Assembly: GCF_023229695.1 (NCBI RefSeq)
Contig: NZ_JALNYS010000010.1
Span: forward strand, 62,001 to 126,000
Direction: 5' to 3'
DNA: 64,000 bases
From: Sulfuricurvum sp.
Lineage (GTDB): Bacteria > Campylobacterota > Campylobacteria > Campylobacterales > Sulfurimonadaceae
The notes beneath the pieces are model-generated. The model searched no databases and was not told the DNA's origin. It saw only the letters and a program-made list of their open reading frames with translations. Positions within the stretch are counted from its first letter, which is position 1; every line of letters starts with the position of its first letter. This document shows, one piece after another, positions 24,293 to 33,563 of this stretch. The position numbers were made by a program, and so were the translations under genes.

Positions 24293-27043
24293 ATGACACA
24301 AACCATCGATATCCTAAAGAAAGAGCTCGAAACGACGCAGCGTGCACTGGCCGAATCCACAAAAGATCGCCTCCTCAGAGAGGCTGAAGTGAATCGGCTA
24401 ACCGAAGAGTTGCTCAAAACGCGTCATCAGATCGAATATGCCGAACAAGAGTGGATTGCCGCGTTGGACGTGGTGGAAGATTTGATCTTTATCCACGACA
24501 AAGATTTCCGCATCCTGAGGTGCAACCGCGCTTATCAACACTACGCCTCCCTCCCTTTCAAACACATCATCGGCCAACCCTATTTTGAAATTTTCCCCAA
24601 AACCCACCTCCCTTTGCCCCAGTGTCTCAATAGCATCGAGAATGAAATCCGGGGAGATGAAGATCTGATTGAGGTGAACGGTACCGATTTTCGTTCACGT
24701 TCCTATCCGATCCATAACGAATCGGGGGAGTATCTCTATTCCGTACATATCCTCGAAGATATCACGGAACGCAAAAATTTTATCAGCGCATTGCGCGAGA
24801 GCGAGGAAAAATTTCGCAGCATCACCACTACGGCCCAAGATGCCATCCTCATGATGGACGATGCGGGGAAAATCACCTATTGGAACCACGCGGCCGAAAC
24901 ACTGTTCGGCTACTCCGAAGAAGAGGCCACCGGTCAACTTTTACATACGCTGATCGCCCCTGAGCGGTTTCATGCCGCCCACGATCATGCTTTCGTCCAT
25001 TTCAAAAAAACGGGGCAAGGGGCGGCTGTCGGAAAGACACTCGAATTAACCGCTCTGCGAAGAGGGGGGGATGAATTTCCGATAGAGCTCTCCCTCTCAT
25101 CCGTCATGAAAAACGGCCATTGGAATGCGATCGGTATCATCCGCGATATTTCCGAACGGAAAAATGCCGAAATTCTGATTCAACGCGAACGGGACTTTTC
25201 CGAACGTTTGATTGCGACGGCACCGGTCATTATCCTGATCCTCGATCCAAGAGGGCGTATCGTCCGGTTCAATCACTACATGGAAACACTTTCAGGCTAT
25301 TCTCTTCACGAAGTTGAAGGGGAAGATTGGTTTAATACCTTTCTTCCCGAACCGGATCGGGAAAAAACAAGAGCGTTGTTTCTGGAAGCCATCGATGATA
25401 TCCAGACACAGGGGAATGTTAATACGCTGATAACGAAACAGAAAGAAGAGCGGCAGATCGAATGGTATGACAAAACCCTGAAGGATGAAGAGGGGGGCAC
25501 CATAGGGCTGATCGCTATAGGGACGGATGTCACTGAGCGCATAGCGGCGCAGGAGGTGCTGAAACTGTTTCGTACCCTCCTCGACCACTCCAGCGATGCG
25601 ATCGAAGTCCTTGATCCCCTGACGCTCCGGTTCGTGGATGTGAATGAGACCGCGTGCCGCGCTCTGGGATACACCCGTGAGGAGTTGCTGTCGATGAGTG
25701 TCCGTGCTATCGATCCCGCAATAACCGAGTCTCAATTGCAACAGCTGGATCATGAAGTGAAAACAGAGGGGGCCGTCTTATTTGAAACCCGCCATCGTCG
25801 CAAAGACGGTTCCGAATTTCCGGTCGAGATCAGTATGTCCCTCGTTCAAAATGCCCATGAATATCGGGTTGCTATTGTACGGGATATCACGGAACGCAAA
25901 AATGCCGAACAATCCCTCAATCGTGCCAATCAAGCCCTTAAAACCCTCTCTGCGGGAAATCTGGCACTGGTACGGGCGACCGATGAAGATGAACTGCTGA
26001 AAACGGTCACAAAGGTCATTGTTCAAGAGGGGGGATACGCGCTGGCGGTGGTCGACTATGCCAACGAGGACCTTCAAAAGAGCATTACCCCTATGGCATG
26101 GGCAGGTTTCGAGGAGGAGCAATATTGGATAGAACATCTTAGCTGGGGCGATAACGAAGAGGGGCAGATGCCGGTTGGCAAAGCGATACGAAGCGCAAAG
26201 GTACAGCTGTGCCGAAATATCGCACACGAATCGGAATCTACACGCTGGAGAGAGGCCGCCTTGGCTCACGGCTATCTCTCCAGCATCGCCCTTCCCCTCT
26301 CTCATGCCGGCAAGACGTTCGGGGCTCTGAACATTTATAGCTCCGAGAACAAGGCGTTTGATGAAGAAGAGGTCCGGCTGCTGGAGGAGCTCTCCAATGA
26401 CCTCGCCTACGGTATCATCACTCTGCGTACCCGTGTGGAACATGAAAACCATTCGATCATCCTGCAACAGAGCCTTGAACAATCGATTCAGACGATCGCG
26501 GCGACCGTCGAGGCACGCGATCCCTATACCGCCGGTCATCAGCGGCGCGTGAGCGAACTGGCAACGGCTATCGCCGTAGAAATGGGCTTGCCCAAAGAAC
26601 AGGTCAACGGCATCCATCTCGCCTCCATCATCCACGATCTGGGAAAAATACAGATACCATCGGAGATCCTCTCCAAACCCGGCAAACTCAACACTATCGA
26701 GTTTATGCTCATACAGACCCACCCGCAGGCAGGATATGATATTCTCAAAGAGGTCACGTTCCCCTGGCCGATTGCCCGGATGATTCTACAGCATCACGAA
26801 AAACTCGACGGTTCGGGGTATCCGCAGGGGCTGGTGGCGGATCAGATCTTACTCGAAGCAAAAATCATCACGGTATCCGACGTCGTCGAAGCAATGTCTT
26901 CCCACCGCCCCTACCGACCGGCGCTGGGGATTAATGCGGCGCTTGAGGAGATCAAACGGGGGAGAGGAATCGTCTATGACCCGAGCGTCGTCGATGCCTG
27001 TCTCCATCTTTTTAATGAAAAAGGGTTTCGCTTTAGCAGTTAA
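24293..27043 (+). CDS. Multi-PAS, GAF, HD-GYP cyclic-di-GMP phosphodiesterase sensor
   Basis: 916 residues, cytoplasmic. An N-terminal coiled coil is followed by four PAS domains (about 45-165, 170-295, 300-415, 425-545), each closed by a DI(S/T)ERK-type junction, a GAF domain at about 560-720 and an HD-GYP domain at the C-terminus. The HD pair is H781-D782 (IIHDLGKIQ) and the HD-GYP signature HHEKLDGSGYP is intact, so it should hydrolyse c-di-GMP. No transmembrane helix, so signals are intracellular (redox, oxygen or small ligands, inferred from PAS). Flanked by an intact arfB and an arfB-tail remnant. Confidence 0.92.
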   Translation: MTQTIDILKKELETTQRALAESTKDRLLREAEVNRLTEELLKTRHQIEYAEQEWIAALDVVEDLIFIHDKDFRILRCNRAYQHYASLPFKHIIGQPYFEIFPKTHLPLPQCLNSIENEIRGDEDLIEVNGTDFRSRSYPIHNESGEYLYSVHILEDITERKNFISALRESEEKFRSITTTAQDAILMMDDAGKITYWNHAAETLFGYSEEEATGQLLHTLIAPERFHAAHDHAFVHFKKTGQGAAVGKTLELTALRRGGDEFPIELSLSSVMKNGHWNAIGIIRDISERKNAEILIQRERDFSERLIATAPVIILILDPRGRIVRFNHYMETLSGYSLHEVEGEDWFNTFLPEPDREKTRALFLEAIDDIQTQGNVNTLITKQKEERQIEWYDKTLKDEEGGTIGLIAIGTDVTERIAAQEVLKLFRTLLDHSSDAIEVLDPLTLRFVDVNETACRALGYTREELLSMSVRAIDPAITESQLQQLDHEVKTEGAVLFETRHRRKDGSEFPVEISMSLVQNAHEYRVAIVRDITERKNAEQSLNRANQALKTLSAGNLALVRATDEDELLKTVTKVIVQEGGYALAVVDYANEDLQKSITPMAWAGFEEEQYWIEHLSWGDNEEGQMPVGKAIRSAKVQLCRNIAHESESTRWREAALAHGYLSSIALPLSHAGKTFGALNIYSSENKAFDEEEVRLLEELSNDLAYGIITLRTRVEHENHSIILQQSLEQSIQTIAATVEARDPYTAGHQRRVSELATAIAVEMGLPKEQVNGIHLASIIHDLGKIQIPSEILSKPGKLNTIEFMLIQTHPQAGYDILKEVTFPWPIARMILQHHEKLDGSGYPQGLVADQILLEAKIITVSDVVEAMSSHRPYRPALGINAALEEIKRGRGIVYDPSVVDACLHLFNEKGFRFSS

Positions 27044-27056
27044 GAGTAGACTCATT

Positions 27057-27479
27057 TCACCCCTCCCCTTTGTCAACTCTCCCCCGCATCTGCTTGATGT
27101 TCCCGTGCTTCGTCTTACTGTCGAGGCGTCGCTTCTGAGAGTTGCGGGTCGGTTTGGTCGCTTTACGCTTTTTTTGCGTCGCCATGACGCTTTTGATCAG
27201 TTCCCTGAGCCGCTCCAGCGCCGCTTCCTTGTTCTCTTCCTGACTTCGTGATTCTTGTGATTTGATGTTGAGTATCCCCTCTTTCGTAATCCGGTGGTCG
27301 GTGAGGGACAGCAGCCGTTCTTTGTAGCGCTCCGGGAGCGATGAGGCGTTGATGTCGAAGCGCAGATGGATCGCGGTGGAGACTTTGTTGACGTTCTGCC
27401 CTCCGGCTCCCTGGGAGCGGATGGCGGATATCTCGATCTCGCCGTCGGGGATGGTGAGAGACTCGGTGATTTCCGGCAT
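27057..27479 (-). CDS. arfB: Alternative ribosome-rescue factor / peptidyl-tRNA hydrolase ArfB (YaeJ)
   Basis: 140 residues starting MPEITESL. The release-factor catalytic GGQ is present (RSQGAGGQNVNKVSTA), and the Lys/Arg-rich C-terminal tail (QKKRKATKPTRNSQKRR) that enters the empty mRNA channel of stalled ribosomes is intact. Hydrolyses peptidyl-tRNA on non-stop complexes. It sits three bases after the DMT transporter gene at the end of the molybdenum hydroxylase operon, an unexpected place. Its 3' end is duplicated in decayed form at 24088-24212. Confidence 0.93.
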   Translation of the reverse strand: MPEITESLTIPDGEIEISAIRSQGAGGQNVNKVSTAIHLRFDINASSLPERYKERLLSLTDHRITKEGILNIKSQESRSQEENKEAALERLRELIKSVMATQKKRKATKPTRNSQKRRLDSKTKHGNIKQMRGRVDKGEG

Positions 27480-27481
27480 GA

Positions 27482-27916
27482 TTAGCGCAAGACCAGATAG
27501 GCGCCCGAAGCGACCAGCAGCGCCCCGATCATTTTCGTGACATCCAGCGGCTGCGCCATTGCGAGGATGCCGAAATGGCCGATCACAATCGCTGCCGCCA
27601 TCTGCCCGGCGATAAAAAGGGTGACCGTCGAAAGAGGGCCGATCCGGGGGAATGCCAGTGCCATCGCCGCGATAACCACTATCCCGCACACTCCCCCCAC
27701 GAGGATCGAAGGGCTCATCTGTGCCCATTCGATTTTCCCTGCCTCTCGTCCGGCTAAAAACAGATAGTACGCTATCGCCCCGACCATGACCACAGAGGCA
27801 TTGACGAGAAGGATGGTTTTGAGATCGAGTTTTTGCTCCCAATGGCCGTTAAAGAGGCTTTGGAGGGACGATGCGATCCCGGCACCGAAAGCGATCAGTA
27901 GATAAAAAAGTTTCAT
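27482..27916 (-). CDS. Small DMT-superfamily membrane protein (YdcZ/DUF606)
   Basis: 144 residues with five hydrophobic helices (LLIAFGAGIASSL, ILLVNASVVMVGAIAYY, ILVGGVCGIVVIAAMALAF, VTLFIAGQMAAAIVIGHF, IGALLVASGAYLVL). Conserved Gly/Ala patterns and the ASS-QSLFNG start match the YdcZ family of half-size drug/metabolite transporters. Overlaps the MobA-like gene by four bases. Possibly moves a substrate or product of the hydroxylase (inference from context only). Confidence 0.8.
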   Translation of the reverse strand: MKLFYLLIAFGAGIASSLQSLFNGHWEQKLDLKTILLVNASVVMVGAIAYYLFLAGREAGKIEWAQMSPSILVGGVCGIVVIAAMALAFPRIGPLSTVTLFIAGQMAAAIVIGHFGILAMAQPLDVTKMIGALLVASGAYLVLR

Positions 27917-28485
27917 CGTGTCTCACTTGGAAAAAGATGGGCCAAATCGGCATCGGTATTGGCATTATACAAGATGTTCGGATCGTCGACCGGAATCATC
28001 ACGGTACTCTCCCGGTGTGCTTCCAGCCACCGATCCAGCCGTTCAACCCCCGAAGAGGGAATCGTTTGTGCAAGCGCGGCGTCGATAAGTACGGGATGCC
28101 CGCTGCGCCCCTCGTATACCGGAATAATGATCGGTGCGTCCAAAGCATCCATCCGCTTCACCAACAAAGCCGCCAGCGGCACGTCGAGGGGATGGATCAG
28201 CAGTTTTCCCTCCGAAGGGGATTTACCCAAAGCGGCGCACAGGGAGGAAAACATCCCCTTTTTTGGGGCAGGGTTCTGCACGATGCAAAGATTCTCCCTC
28301 TCCCCTACCGCCGCACGCACCGCTTCGGCATGATAGCCGATAACGACGATAACCTGATCCGCCCCGCCGGCGAGGAGAGCCTCAATCTGATGGACGACGA
28401 GAGGAATACCCCCGATCCTATACAGCTGTTTCGGAGTTGTCGTGCGTGTCGAAGCGCCGGCGGCGAGGAGGATCGCCGTGATCAT
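27913..28485 (-). CDS. MobA/MocA-like NTP transferase for molybdopterin
   Basis: 190 residues. N-terminal nucleotide-binding LAAGASTRTTTPKQL (the usual Gly-rich GxGxRMGxxK loop is somewhat altered), then the metal/substrate motif HPLDVPLA and PVYEGRSGHPVLI. MocA-type enzymes attach CMP (or GMP) to the molybdenum cofactor; xanthine-dehydrogenase-family enzymes need the cytosine dinucleotide form, so this is probably a MocA-like maturase dedicated to the upstream hydroxylase. Overlaps XdhC and the DMT gene by four bases each. Confidence 0.85.
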   Translation of the reverse strand: MITAILLAAGASTRTTTPKQLYRIGGIPLVVHQIEALLAGGADQVIVVIGYHAEAVRAAVGERENLCIVQNPAPKKGMFSSLCAALGKSPSEGKLLIHPLDVPLAALLVKRMDALDAPIIIPVYEGRSGHPVLIDAALAQTIPSSGVERLDRWLEAHRESTVMIPVDDPNILYNANTDADLAHLFPSETR

Positions 28486-29222
28486 AGCGCGAGGATCTGT
28501 GCCGCGATGCTGATGGCGATCTCGCCGGGGAGTTTATTCCCGATCCCCTCCGCTCCGGCCGGGCAGAAAAACCGTTCCATCCGCTCTTCACAGACCGCGT
28601 GAGCGCGCAGGTGTTCCCGTAGCCGCTCCCCTTTGTTACGGCTTCCGATCACTCCAAGATAGCGCCACTGAAGGGGGATAAGAGCACTCAGTATCCGGGT
28701 ATCCTGATGGGCCGAGAATCCGGCAACGACGCATACGAGGTTCTCCTCCTGCAATAACGCCTCAGCCGCTTGTTCAAACGGCAGGGATACGATCTCGATC
28801 CCCTCCGGCCAGTCGAACTTCTCCAGTGTCTGGGGTCTCTCCTCGATCACCCGTACGTGAAACGACGTCTGCGCCATCACCGATGCGAGGGCATGGCCGA
28901 TATGACCGCCGCCGAAGATGACGAGCCGCCGCAAGGGGGCAACGTATTCCAAAAACACCTTCACCCCTCCGCCGCATCCGCTCTGGGGATAACGGTATTC
29001 GAAGATTTCGCTCCCGCCGTGGATGAGGAGCGTGTGCGAGGCGGCGATAACGGCCGCTTCGAGGACACCGCCCCCGATCGTTCCCCTTGCGTTTCCCGTG
29101 CGGGGAATGATCATTTTTGCCCCCGCTTCGCGCGGGGCGGACCCCGCACACTCGATCAGGGTCGCGAGGACGAAGGGAACCCCCTCATCGTGCAGCGCTT
29201 GGGCATCATCAATCCAGCGCAT
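28482..29222 (-). CDS. xdhC: XdhC-family molybdenum-hydroxylase maturation factor
   Basis: 246 residues. The XdhC signature is complete: ATLIECAGSAPREAGAKM at the N-terminus, GTIGGGVLEA, then a Rossmann-type LVIFGGGHIGHALA at about 110-125, and YLGVIGSRNKGERL near the C-terminus. XdhC binds the mature sulfurated cofactor and inserts it into the large subunit. The ATG at 29222 has GGAG eight bases upstream; a TTG two codons earlier is too close to that site. Overlaps the FAD-subunit gene by 14 bases. Confidence 0.93.
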   Translation of the reverse strand: MRWIDDAQALHDEGVPFVLATLIECAGSAPREAGAKMIIPRTGNARGTIGGGVLEAAVIAASHTLLIHGGSEIFEYRYPQSGCGGGVKVFLEYVAPLRRLVIFGGGHIGHALASVMAQTSFHVRVIEERPQTLEKFDWPEGIEIVSLPFEQAAEALLQEENLVCVVAGFSAHQDTRILSALIPLQWRYLGVIGSRNKGERLREHLRAHAVCEERMERFFCPAGAEGIGNKLPGEIAISIAAQILAL

Positions 29223-30030
29223 CGGCAAACTCCTCTATCATGTTGGCCGTCACCGCGAGGCGGTACTCCGCGCTCCCCCGCAAACCGCTGTGCGGATCGA
29301 TATCGCGCTTCAGAGCATCCAGTATGTCTTCACGTTCGGGTATTCCCTCGGCGAAGAGCGCTTCGACACCCTTCATCCGTCGCGGCGAAGGGGCAAGCGA
29401 TGCGCCGCACAGACGCACCTCCCACCCCTCATCCCTTTTTTTCGACCCGAGGGCAACCAATGACGCGACGGAGATATTTAGCGCGCTTCGCCGCCCGATT
29501 TTGCGGTAATAGTGGGTGTTCCACTCTTGAGAGGGAATACTAATCGAGGTAATAATCTCCCCCGCCTCAAGCGCCGTATGCCCCGGGGAGAGGATCAGTT
29601 CATCGACACTGCAATGGCGCTGTGTCTGCGCACTCTCGATCCCGATCCGGGCTCCGAGCGCCAGCAGCACCGGAACGAGATCGGCGGCAGGTGAAGCGTG
29701 GGCGATATTTCCCCCCACCGTCGCGACGTTGCGGATCTGACGGGAGCCGAATTCCATGCAAGCCCGCTTAAAAACGGGGAAAATTACCCCCATCTGCGGA
29801 TGTTCCATGATCTCTGCCACGGTTGCCATCGCCCCGATCGATACCTCATTTGCCTCAATCCGGATCGATTTTAACGAATCGATTTTTCCCAGTCCGATTA
29901 CCCCTTCGCACCCTTTTTTCGATTGAAGTTCAAGCAGTAAATCGCTCCCCCCGGCAAGGATTCGATAAAGGGGATTCTCGCCGGCAAAACGGAGCGCCTC
30001 TTCCAGCGTACGGGGGACGAATGCGTTCAT
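29209..30030 (-). CDS. Molybdenum hydroxylase FAD-binding medium subunit
   Basis: 273 residues. The vanillyl-alcohol-oxidase-type FAD site is seen in YRILAGGSDLLLELQ and in ATVGGNIAHASPAADLVPVLLALGA; the CO-dehydrogenase flavoprotein C-terminal domain follows. It carries electrons from the FeS subunit to FAD and an acceptor. GGGAGGAGC precedes the ATG at 30030. Overlaps the FeS-subunit gene by four bases. Confidence 0.93.
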   Translation of the reverse strand: MNAFVPRTLEEALRFAGENPLYRILAGGSDLLLELQSKKGCEGVIGLGKIDSLKSIRIEANEVSIGAMATVAEIMEHPQMGVIFPVFKRACMEFGSRQIRNVATVGGNIAHASPAADLVPVLLALGARIGIESAQTQRHCSVDELILSPGHTALEAGEIITSISIPSQEWNTHYYRKIGRRSALNISVASLVALGSKKRDEGWEVRLCGASLAPSPRRMKGVEALFAEGIPEREDILDALKRDIDPHSGLRGSAEYRLAVTANMIEEFADALD

Positions 30031-30482
30031 TGCTCCTCCCCTGATGCATCGACAATCGCTTCGATGATTTTCTGATACCCGGTACAACGGCACAGATTCC
30101 CGTCCAGCGCCGTTTTCACCGCTTCAGGATCGGGGGAACCGCCGTTTCGGAGATAATCGTAAGCCGCCATGACCAATCCGGGGGTACAGAACCCGCACTG
30201 AGCCGCGTCGTGGCGCTCAAAGCTCTCCCGAAGATTCCGGGTTTTCTCCATCAGAGCCTCCAGCGTCGTGACTTCGACGCCCTGAAGCGAGAGGACGGGG
30301 TAGATACAGCTATTGACGAGACGACCGTCGACGAACACGGCACACGCCCCGCACTCCCCCTCGCCGCACCCCTCTTTGCACGAAGTAATGTTGAGATGAC
30401 GACGCAGAAGTTCGAGAAGGGAGAGTGTCGGTTCGGTTGCCACTTCGACCGGATGGCCGTTGAGGGTAAAGCTGAGTTTCAT
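30027..30482 (-). CDS. Molybdenum hydroxylase 2Fe-2S small subunit
   Basis: 151 residues. The plant-ferredoxin-type cluster uses CKEGCGEGECGAC plus the Cys of NSCIYP; the second, helical cluster uses CGFCTPG and CRCTGY. Both clusters are complete, so it can pass electrons from the molybdenum site to FAD. GGAGG lies seven bases ahead of the ATG. Overlaps the large-subunit gene by four bases. Confidence 0.95.
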   Translation of the reverse strand: MKLSFTLNGHPVEVATEPTLSLLELLRRHLNITSCKEGCGEGECGACAVFVDGRLVNSCIYPVLSLQGVEVTTLEALMEKTRNLRESFERHDAAQCGFCTPGLVMAAYDYLRNGGSPDPEAVKTALDGNLCRCTGYQKIIEAIVDASGEEQ

Positions 30483-32626
30483 CGCAATGCCTCCAAAATC
30501 GTCTGCGGCGTGATGGGGAGTTTCGTGATCCTCATCCCCAGCGCATCGGCTACGGCGTTGGCGATCGCCGCACCTGCACCGTCCATCGGCAGTTCCCCGA
30601 GCCCTTTGGGCTTTTCGTCGCTCTGCACAAATACGGCCCGCATCGGCGGCACATCGGCGGCGACGGGGATCATATAATCACAGAGTCGAGGATTCAGCAA
30701 CCGTCCGTCGCGATAGATCAGCTCTTCGGTCAGGGCATATCCCATCGCCTGCACCATCCCGCCGTACACCTGCCCCTGTGCCAAAAGGGGGTTGACGACC
30801 CTGCCGATGTCGCTGAGGGCGTAGAGCTCCATCACCCGCACCCGGTAGCTGATCGGATCGATCTGTACTTCGGCAACCGTGCACCCCAGAGAGTAGCCCA
30901 GATAGGCATCTCCGCGATAATGCTCCTCATCCCACACGATGTCGCCGGGGGGAGAAAATACCGATTCAAATACCCTCTCTCCCCCCCGTTTTAGATGGTG
31001 TTTCAACGCCGTACGAAACGCTTCGTCATCGGCATAAAAGTTCAATGCCTCCCGAAGTTTCCGGGCGGCGCGGCACAGCAAATCGCCGATCACCATCGTC
31101 GTCCGGGAGGCGACGGTAGGGCCGCTGTCGCTCCCCGTCGCGGTATTGGGGAGGGCGTAGTCGATCAGTTCCGCAGAGATCCCCAGCTCCTGCGCCACCA
31201 GTGCCGGAAGAACGGTCGAGGCACCCTGCCCTATCTCGGTGCTGATAATACGGATCGTGACCCGCCCCGACTCTCCCGCTTCCAGCCGGACCCGGCTGGC
31301 CAAAAACGACTCCCCGCTTCCGGTGAAGCCCCCCCCATGCATAAAGAGGGCCATCCCGATCCCCCGCAAAGGGGTAGTGCCGACACTCAGGGCGTCACGC
31401 CGACGGGTATAATCGGATTCGGATGCCGCACGCTCCAGTAGATCTCTCAATGCATCGGCTTCGCGAATGGGGGCTCCGGTGAGGGTCGTGCTCCCCGCAC
31501 CGGGGAGATGACGGCGGCGAAAATCGAGAGGATCTTCCCCGATCCAGCGGGCCAGATCGTCCATATGCCGTTCAAGGGCGAAAATCGCCTGCGGCGCCCC
31601 AAAGCCGCGAAACGCTCCGGAGGGGGGGGTATTGGTCGCGAGGGCCCGGGCGAGAAGTGAGACGGAGGAAAAATCGTAAAGGCCGCAGGCATGGAGCGCC
31701 CCGCGCGAAAGGACGACGGGGGAGAGGGTACAATAGGCCCCCGCATCGATCTCGAAATTTACCTCCATCGCCGCGATCTTTCCGTTCGGGTCTATGGCAG
31801 TACGGTAGGAGATCCGTGCGGGGTGGCGTTTGGTCGTATAGGCCATATCCTCGCTTCGGCCGTAGACAATCCGGACGTTACGGCCGCTTTTACGGGCCAG
31901 CAGCCAGACATATCCGGCGATCAGGGAGGGGTAATCCTCTTTGCCCCCGAATCCGCCGCCGGTCGGGGTCTGCTCTATTTCGACCGTCTCGCCGCTGAGC
32001 CGTTTCAACGCACCCGCGACATAGCCGGGGCACTGCATCGACCCCTTGACGACGATCACCCCTTCGCGGTAGAGGGCTTCCATCCCCTGCGGTTCGAGGT
32101 AGAGGTGCTCTTGTCCCGCCGTTTCGTAGAGCCCCTCGAACAGACGCTGCGCCGGATCGGAAAAAACGGCTTGGGTATCCCCTTTGGTAATCTCGATCGT
32201 TTTAAAGCTGTTGTCGTTACCGAAGACGGTGATGGCATTGGAGGAGGCCGCTTCCAGTGAAAGAAGCGGCTCCAGAGGATCGGCTTCGATGCGGATATGT
32301 TTCAGCGCATCGCGCAAAAGGGGGAGATCGGCGCAAGCGATCAGGGCAAGAGGCTCACCGTAGAATCGGATCTCACCCCCCGATAAAAACGGCTGATCCT
32401 CCATCAATCCGGGGCAAACATTTTCGCCGGGGATATCGGCCGGCTCAACGATGACGAAAGGGGACCAGTCAAAGGCCGGATCGTAGAGGATCCGGCGTAA
32501 AATCCCCCTTGCGACCGTACTGCGGACGATAGCGCCGTGCAGCCCCTCGAATGGGAGATCGTCCAGATACCCCAGAGTCCCGGCAATCTTCGGCCAAGCA
32601 TCGCGCCGCAGCAAACCGTTTTGCAC
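30479..32626 (-). CDS. Molybdenum hydroxylase large subunit (xanthine dehydrogenase family)
   Basis: 715 residues. Shows the Mo-pterin motifs GGGFGGKEDYPS, AFRGFGAPQAIFALE and, near the end, GLGELPMDGAGAA, where Glu678 corresponds to the catalytic base. FRGFG places it with xanthine/nicotinate/aldehyde-type enzymes rather than with CO dehydrogenase, whose AYRCSFR loop is absent. A selenium or hydroxylated purine substrate cannot be told from sequence. First of seven tightly coupled genes running to arfB. GC content here is visibly higher than in most of the window. Confidence 0.92.
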   Translation of the reverse strand: MQNGLLRRDAWPKIAGTLGYLDDLPFEGLHGAIVRSTVARGILRRILYDPAFDWSPFVIVEPADIPGENVCPGLMEDQPFLSGGEIRFYGEPLALIACADLPLLRDALKHIRIEADPLEPLLSLEAASSNAITVFGNDNSFKTIEITKGDTQAVFSDPAQRLFEGLYETAGQEHLYLEPQGMEALYREGVIVVKGSMQCPGYVAGALKRLSGETVEIEQTPTGGGFGGKEDYPSLIAGYVWLLARKSGRNVRIVYGRSEDMAYTTKRHPARISYRTAIDPNGKIAAMEVNFEIDAGAYCTLSPVVLSRGALHACGLYDFSSVSLLARALATNTPPSGAFRGFGAPQAIFALERHMDDLARWIGEDPLDFRRRHLPGAGSTTLTGAPIREADALRDLLERAASESDYTRRRDALSVGTTPLRGIGMALFMHGGGFTGSGESFLASRVRLEAGESGRVTIRIISTEIGQGASTVLPALVAQELGISAELIDYALPNTATGSDSGPTVASRTTMVIGDLLCRAARKLREALNFYADDEAFRTALKHHLKRGGERVFESVFSPPGDIVWDEEHYRGDAYLGYSLGCTVAEVQIDPISYRVRVMELYALSDIGRVVNPLLAQGQVYGGMVQAMGYALTEELIYRDGRLLNPRLCDYMIPVAADVPPMRAVFVQSDEKPKGLGELPMDGAGAAIANAVADALGMRITKLPITPQTILEALR

Positions 32627-32632
32627 CGCCCT

Positions 32633-33496
32633 CTATTCCTCTCTTTTTTTACGGCTGACGTAGTTGAGTACCGCCATCGAAACGATCAGGATTCCGACCC
32701 CGCTGATAAGATAAAAAGCATAATTCATATTGCGGATATCGTTAATCGCCACCTTAAACACCACCATCAGCGATTCGATCGAGAGGGCAATGATGATCGA
32801 GGTGAGAAATTTCGTCAGGGTCGCGTACTCATGCCCCTCCTCCAGCGTCAGGGAACGGTAAAATACCTCCTGCTCCAGAATCGTCTTCGCCAGATCGTAG
32901 ATCGCAATCGCGAGGGTAATCCCGATGATCGATTTGAAAACATAATGGAGGGTTTCGTCTCCGAAATAGATCACCGCTTTGACAAATCCGATCAATCCGT
33001 AAACCCCCAAAAAGAGTGCCAGCAATACCAATCCTCCCCCCAGCAGCGCATAGACCGATACCGAGAGCTTGGAAATAAGGCGGTCACTGTCGATCAGGTG
33101 CATTTTGGTCAATACCGCGACGAGGTCGAGATCAAATACGGCAATTTTTCCGTCCGGATATTTATGGGCGATTGACACTTTCGGCTGGCCGCTGTTGGCG
33201 CAGATATAGGGATTGGAGATATAGTTGCCGTGATCGTCGAACCGGATACGGTTGATAAAATAGCCCCGGTCACTCCCCTGCATCGACGCATCGTGACCCG
33301 ATCGGCGCCACGTCGGGGTAATCTGTTCCCCTTTGGGGTCCATAACGTAAAGATCGCTCAGGCAAGGGAGCCGTTTGAAAAAGTTTTTTACCTGTACCTC
33401 ATCAAAATCGTGTTGGGGAGTGTCGCTGATCGTCGTCAGTAAAAATCCCTCCACCGCTTCACGGTTGGCCCGGTAAATCTGCATCATCTGTTTCAT
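32633..33496 (-). CDS. Membrane protein with PDC-like periplasmic sensor domain
   Basis: 287 residues. Residues about 1-125 resemble a PDC/Cache sensor fold (LYVMDPKGEQITPTWRR, GSDRGYFIN, YISNPYIC, AHKYPDGKIAVFDLDL), followed by four hydrophobic helices from about 145 to 280 and a Lys/Arg-rich tail. There is no kinase, cyclase or MCP output domain, which is unusual for a PDC protein. Its stop is six bases before the large-subunit start, so it may be the first gene of the molybdenum hydroxylase transcript and report on its substrate (inference). Confidence 0.65.
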   Translation of the reverse strand: MKQMMQIYRANREAVEGFLLTTISDTPQHDFDEVQVKNFFKRLPCLSDLYVMDPKGEQITPTWRRSGHDASMQGSDRGYFINRIRFDDHGNYISNPYICANSGQPKVSIAHKYPDGKIAVFDLDLVAVLTKMHLIDSDRLISKLSVSVYALLGGGLVLLALFLGVYGLIGFVKAVIYFGDETLHYVFKSIIGITLAIAIYDLAKTILEQEVFYRSLTLEEGHEYATLTKFLTSIIIALSIESLMVVFKVAINDIRNMNYAFYLISGVGILIVSMAVLNYVSRKKREE

Positions 33497-33563
33497 TCGT
33501 ATTTCCCAACGTTATAAAAGTTGTTTAGTGTACCCAAATTGCCGAGTCGATGTCAAAAAAAAT

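Noticed and set aside
25778..26722. 314-codon frame antisense to the PAS/HD-GYP gene
   Set aside because: The plus-strand protein has clear domains over the whole stretch; the antisense product has no recognisable motif.
28770..29543. 257-codon plus-strand frame over xdhC and the FAD subunit
   Set aside because: Shadow frame of GC-rich genes on the minus strand, both of which have complete family motifs.
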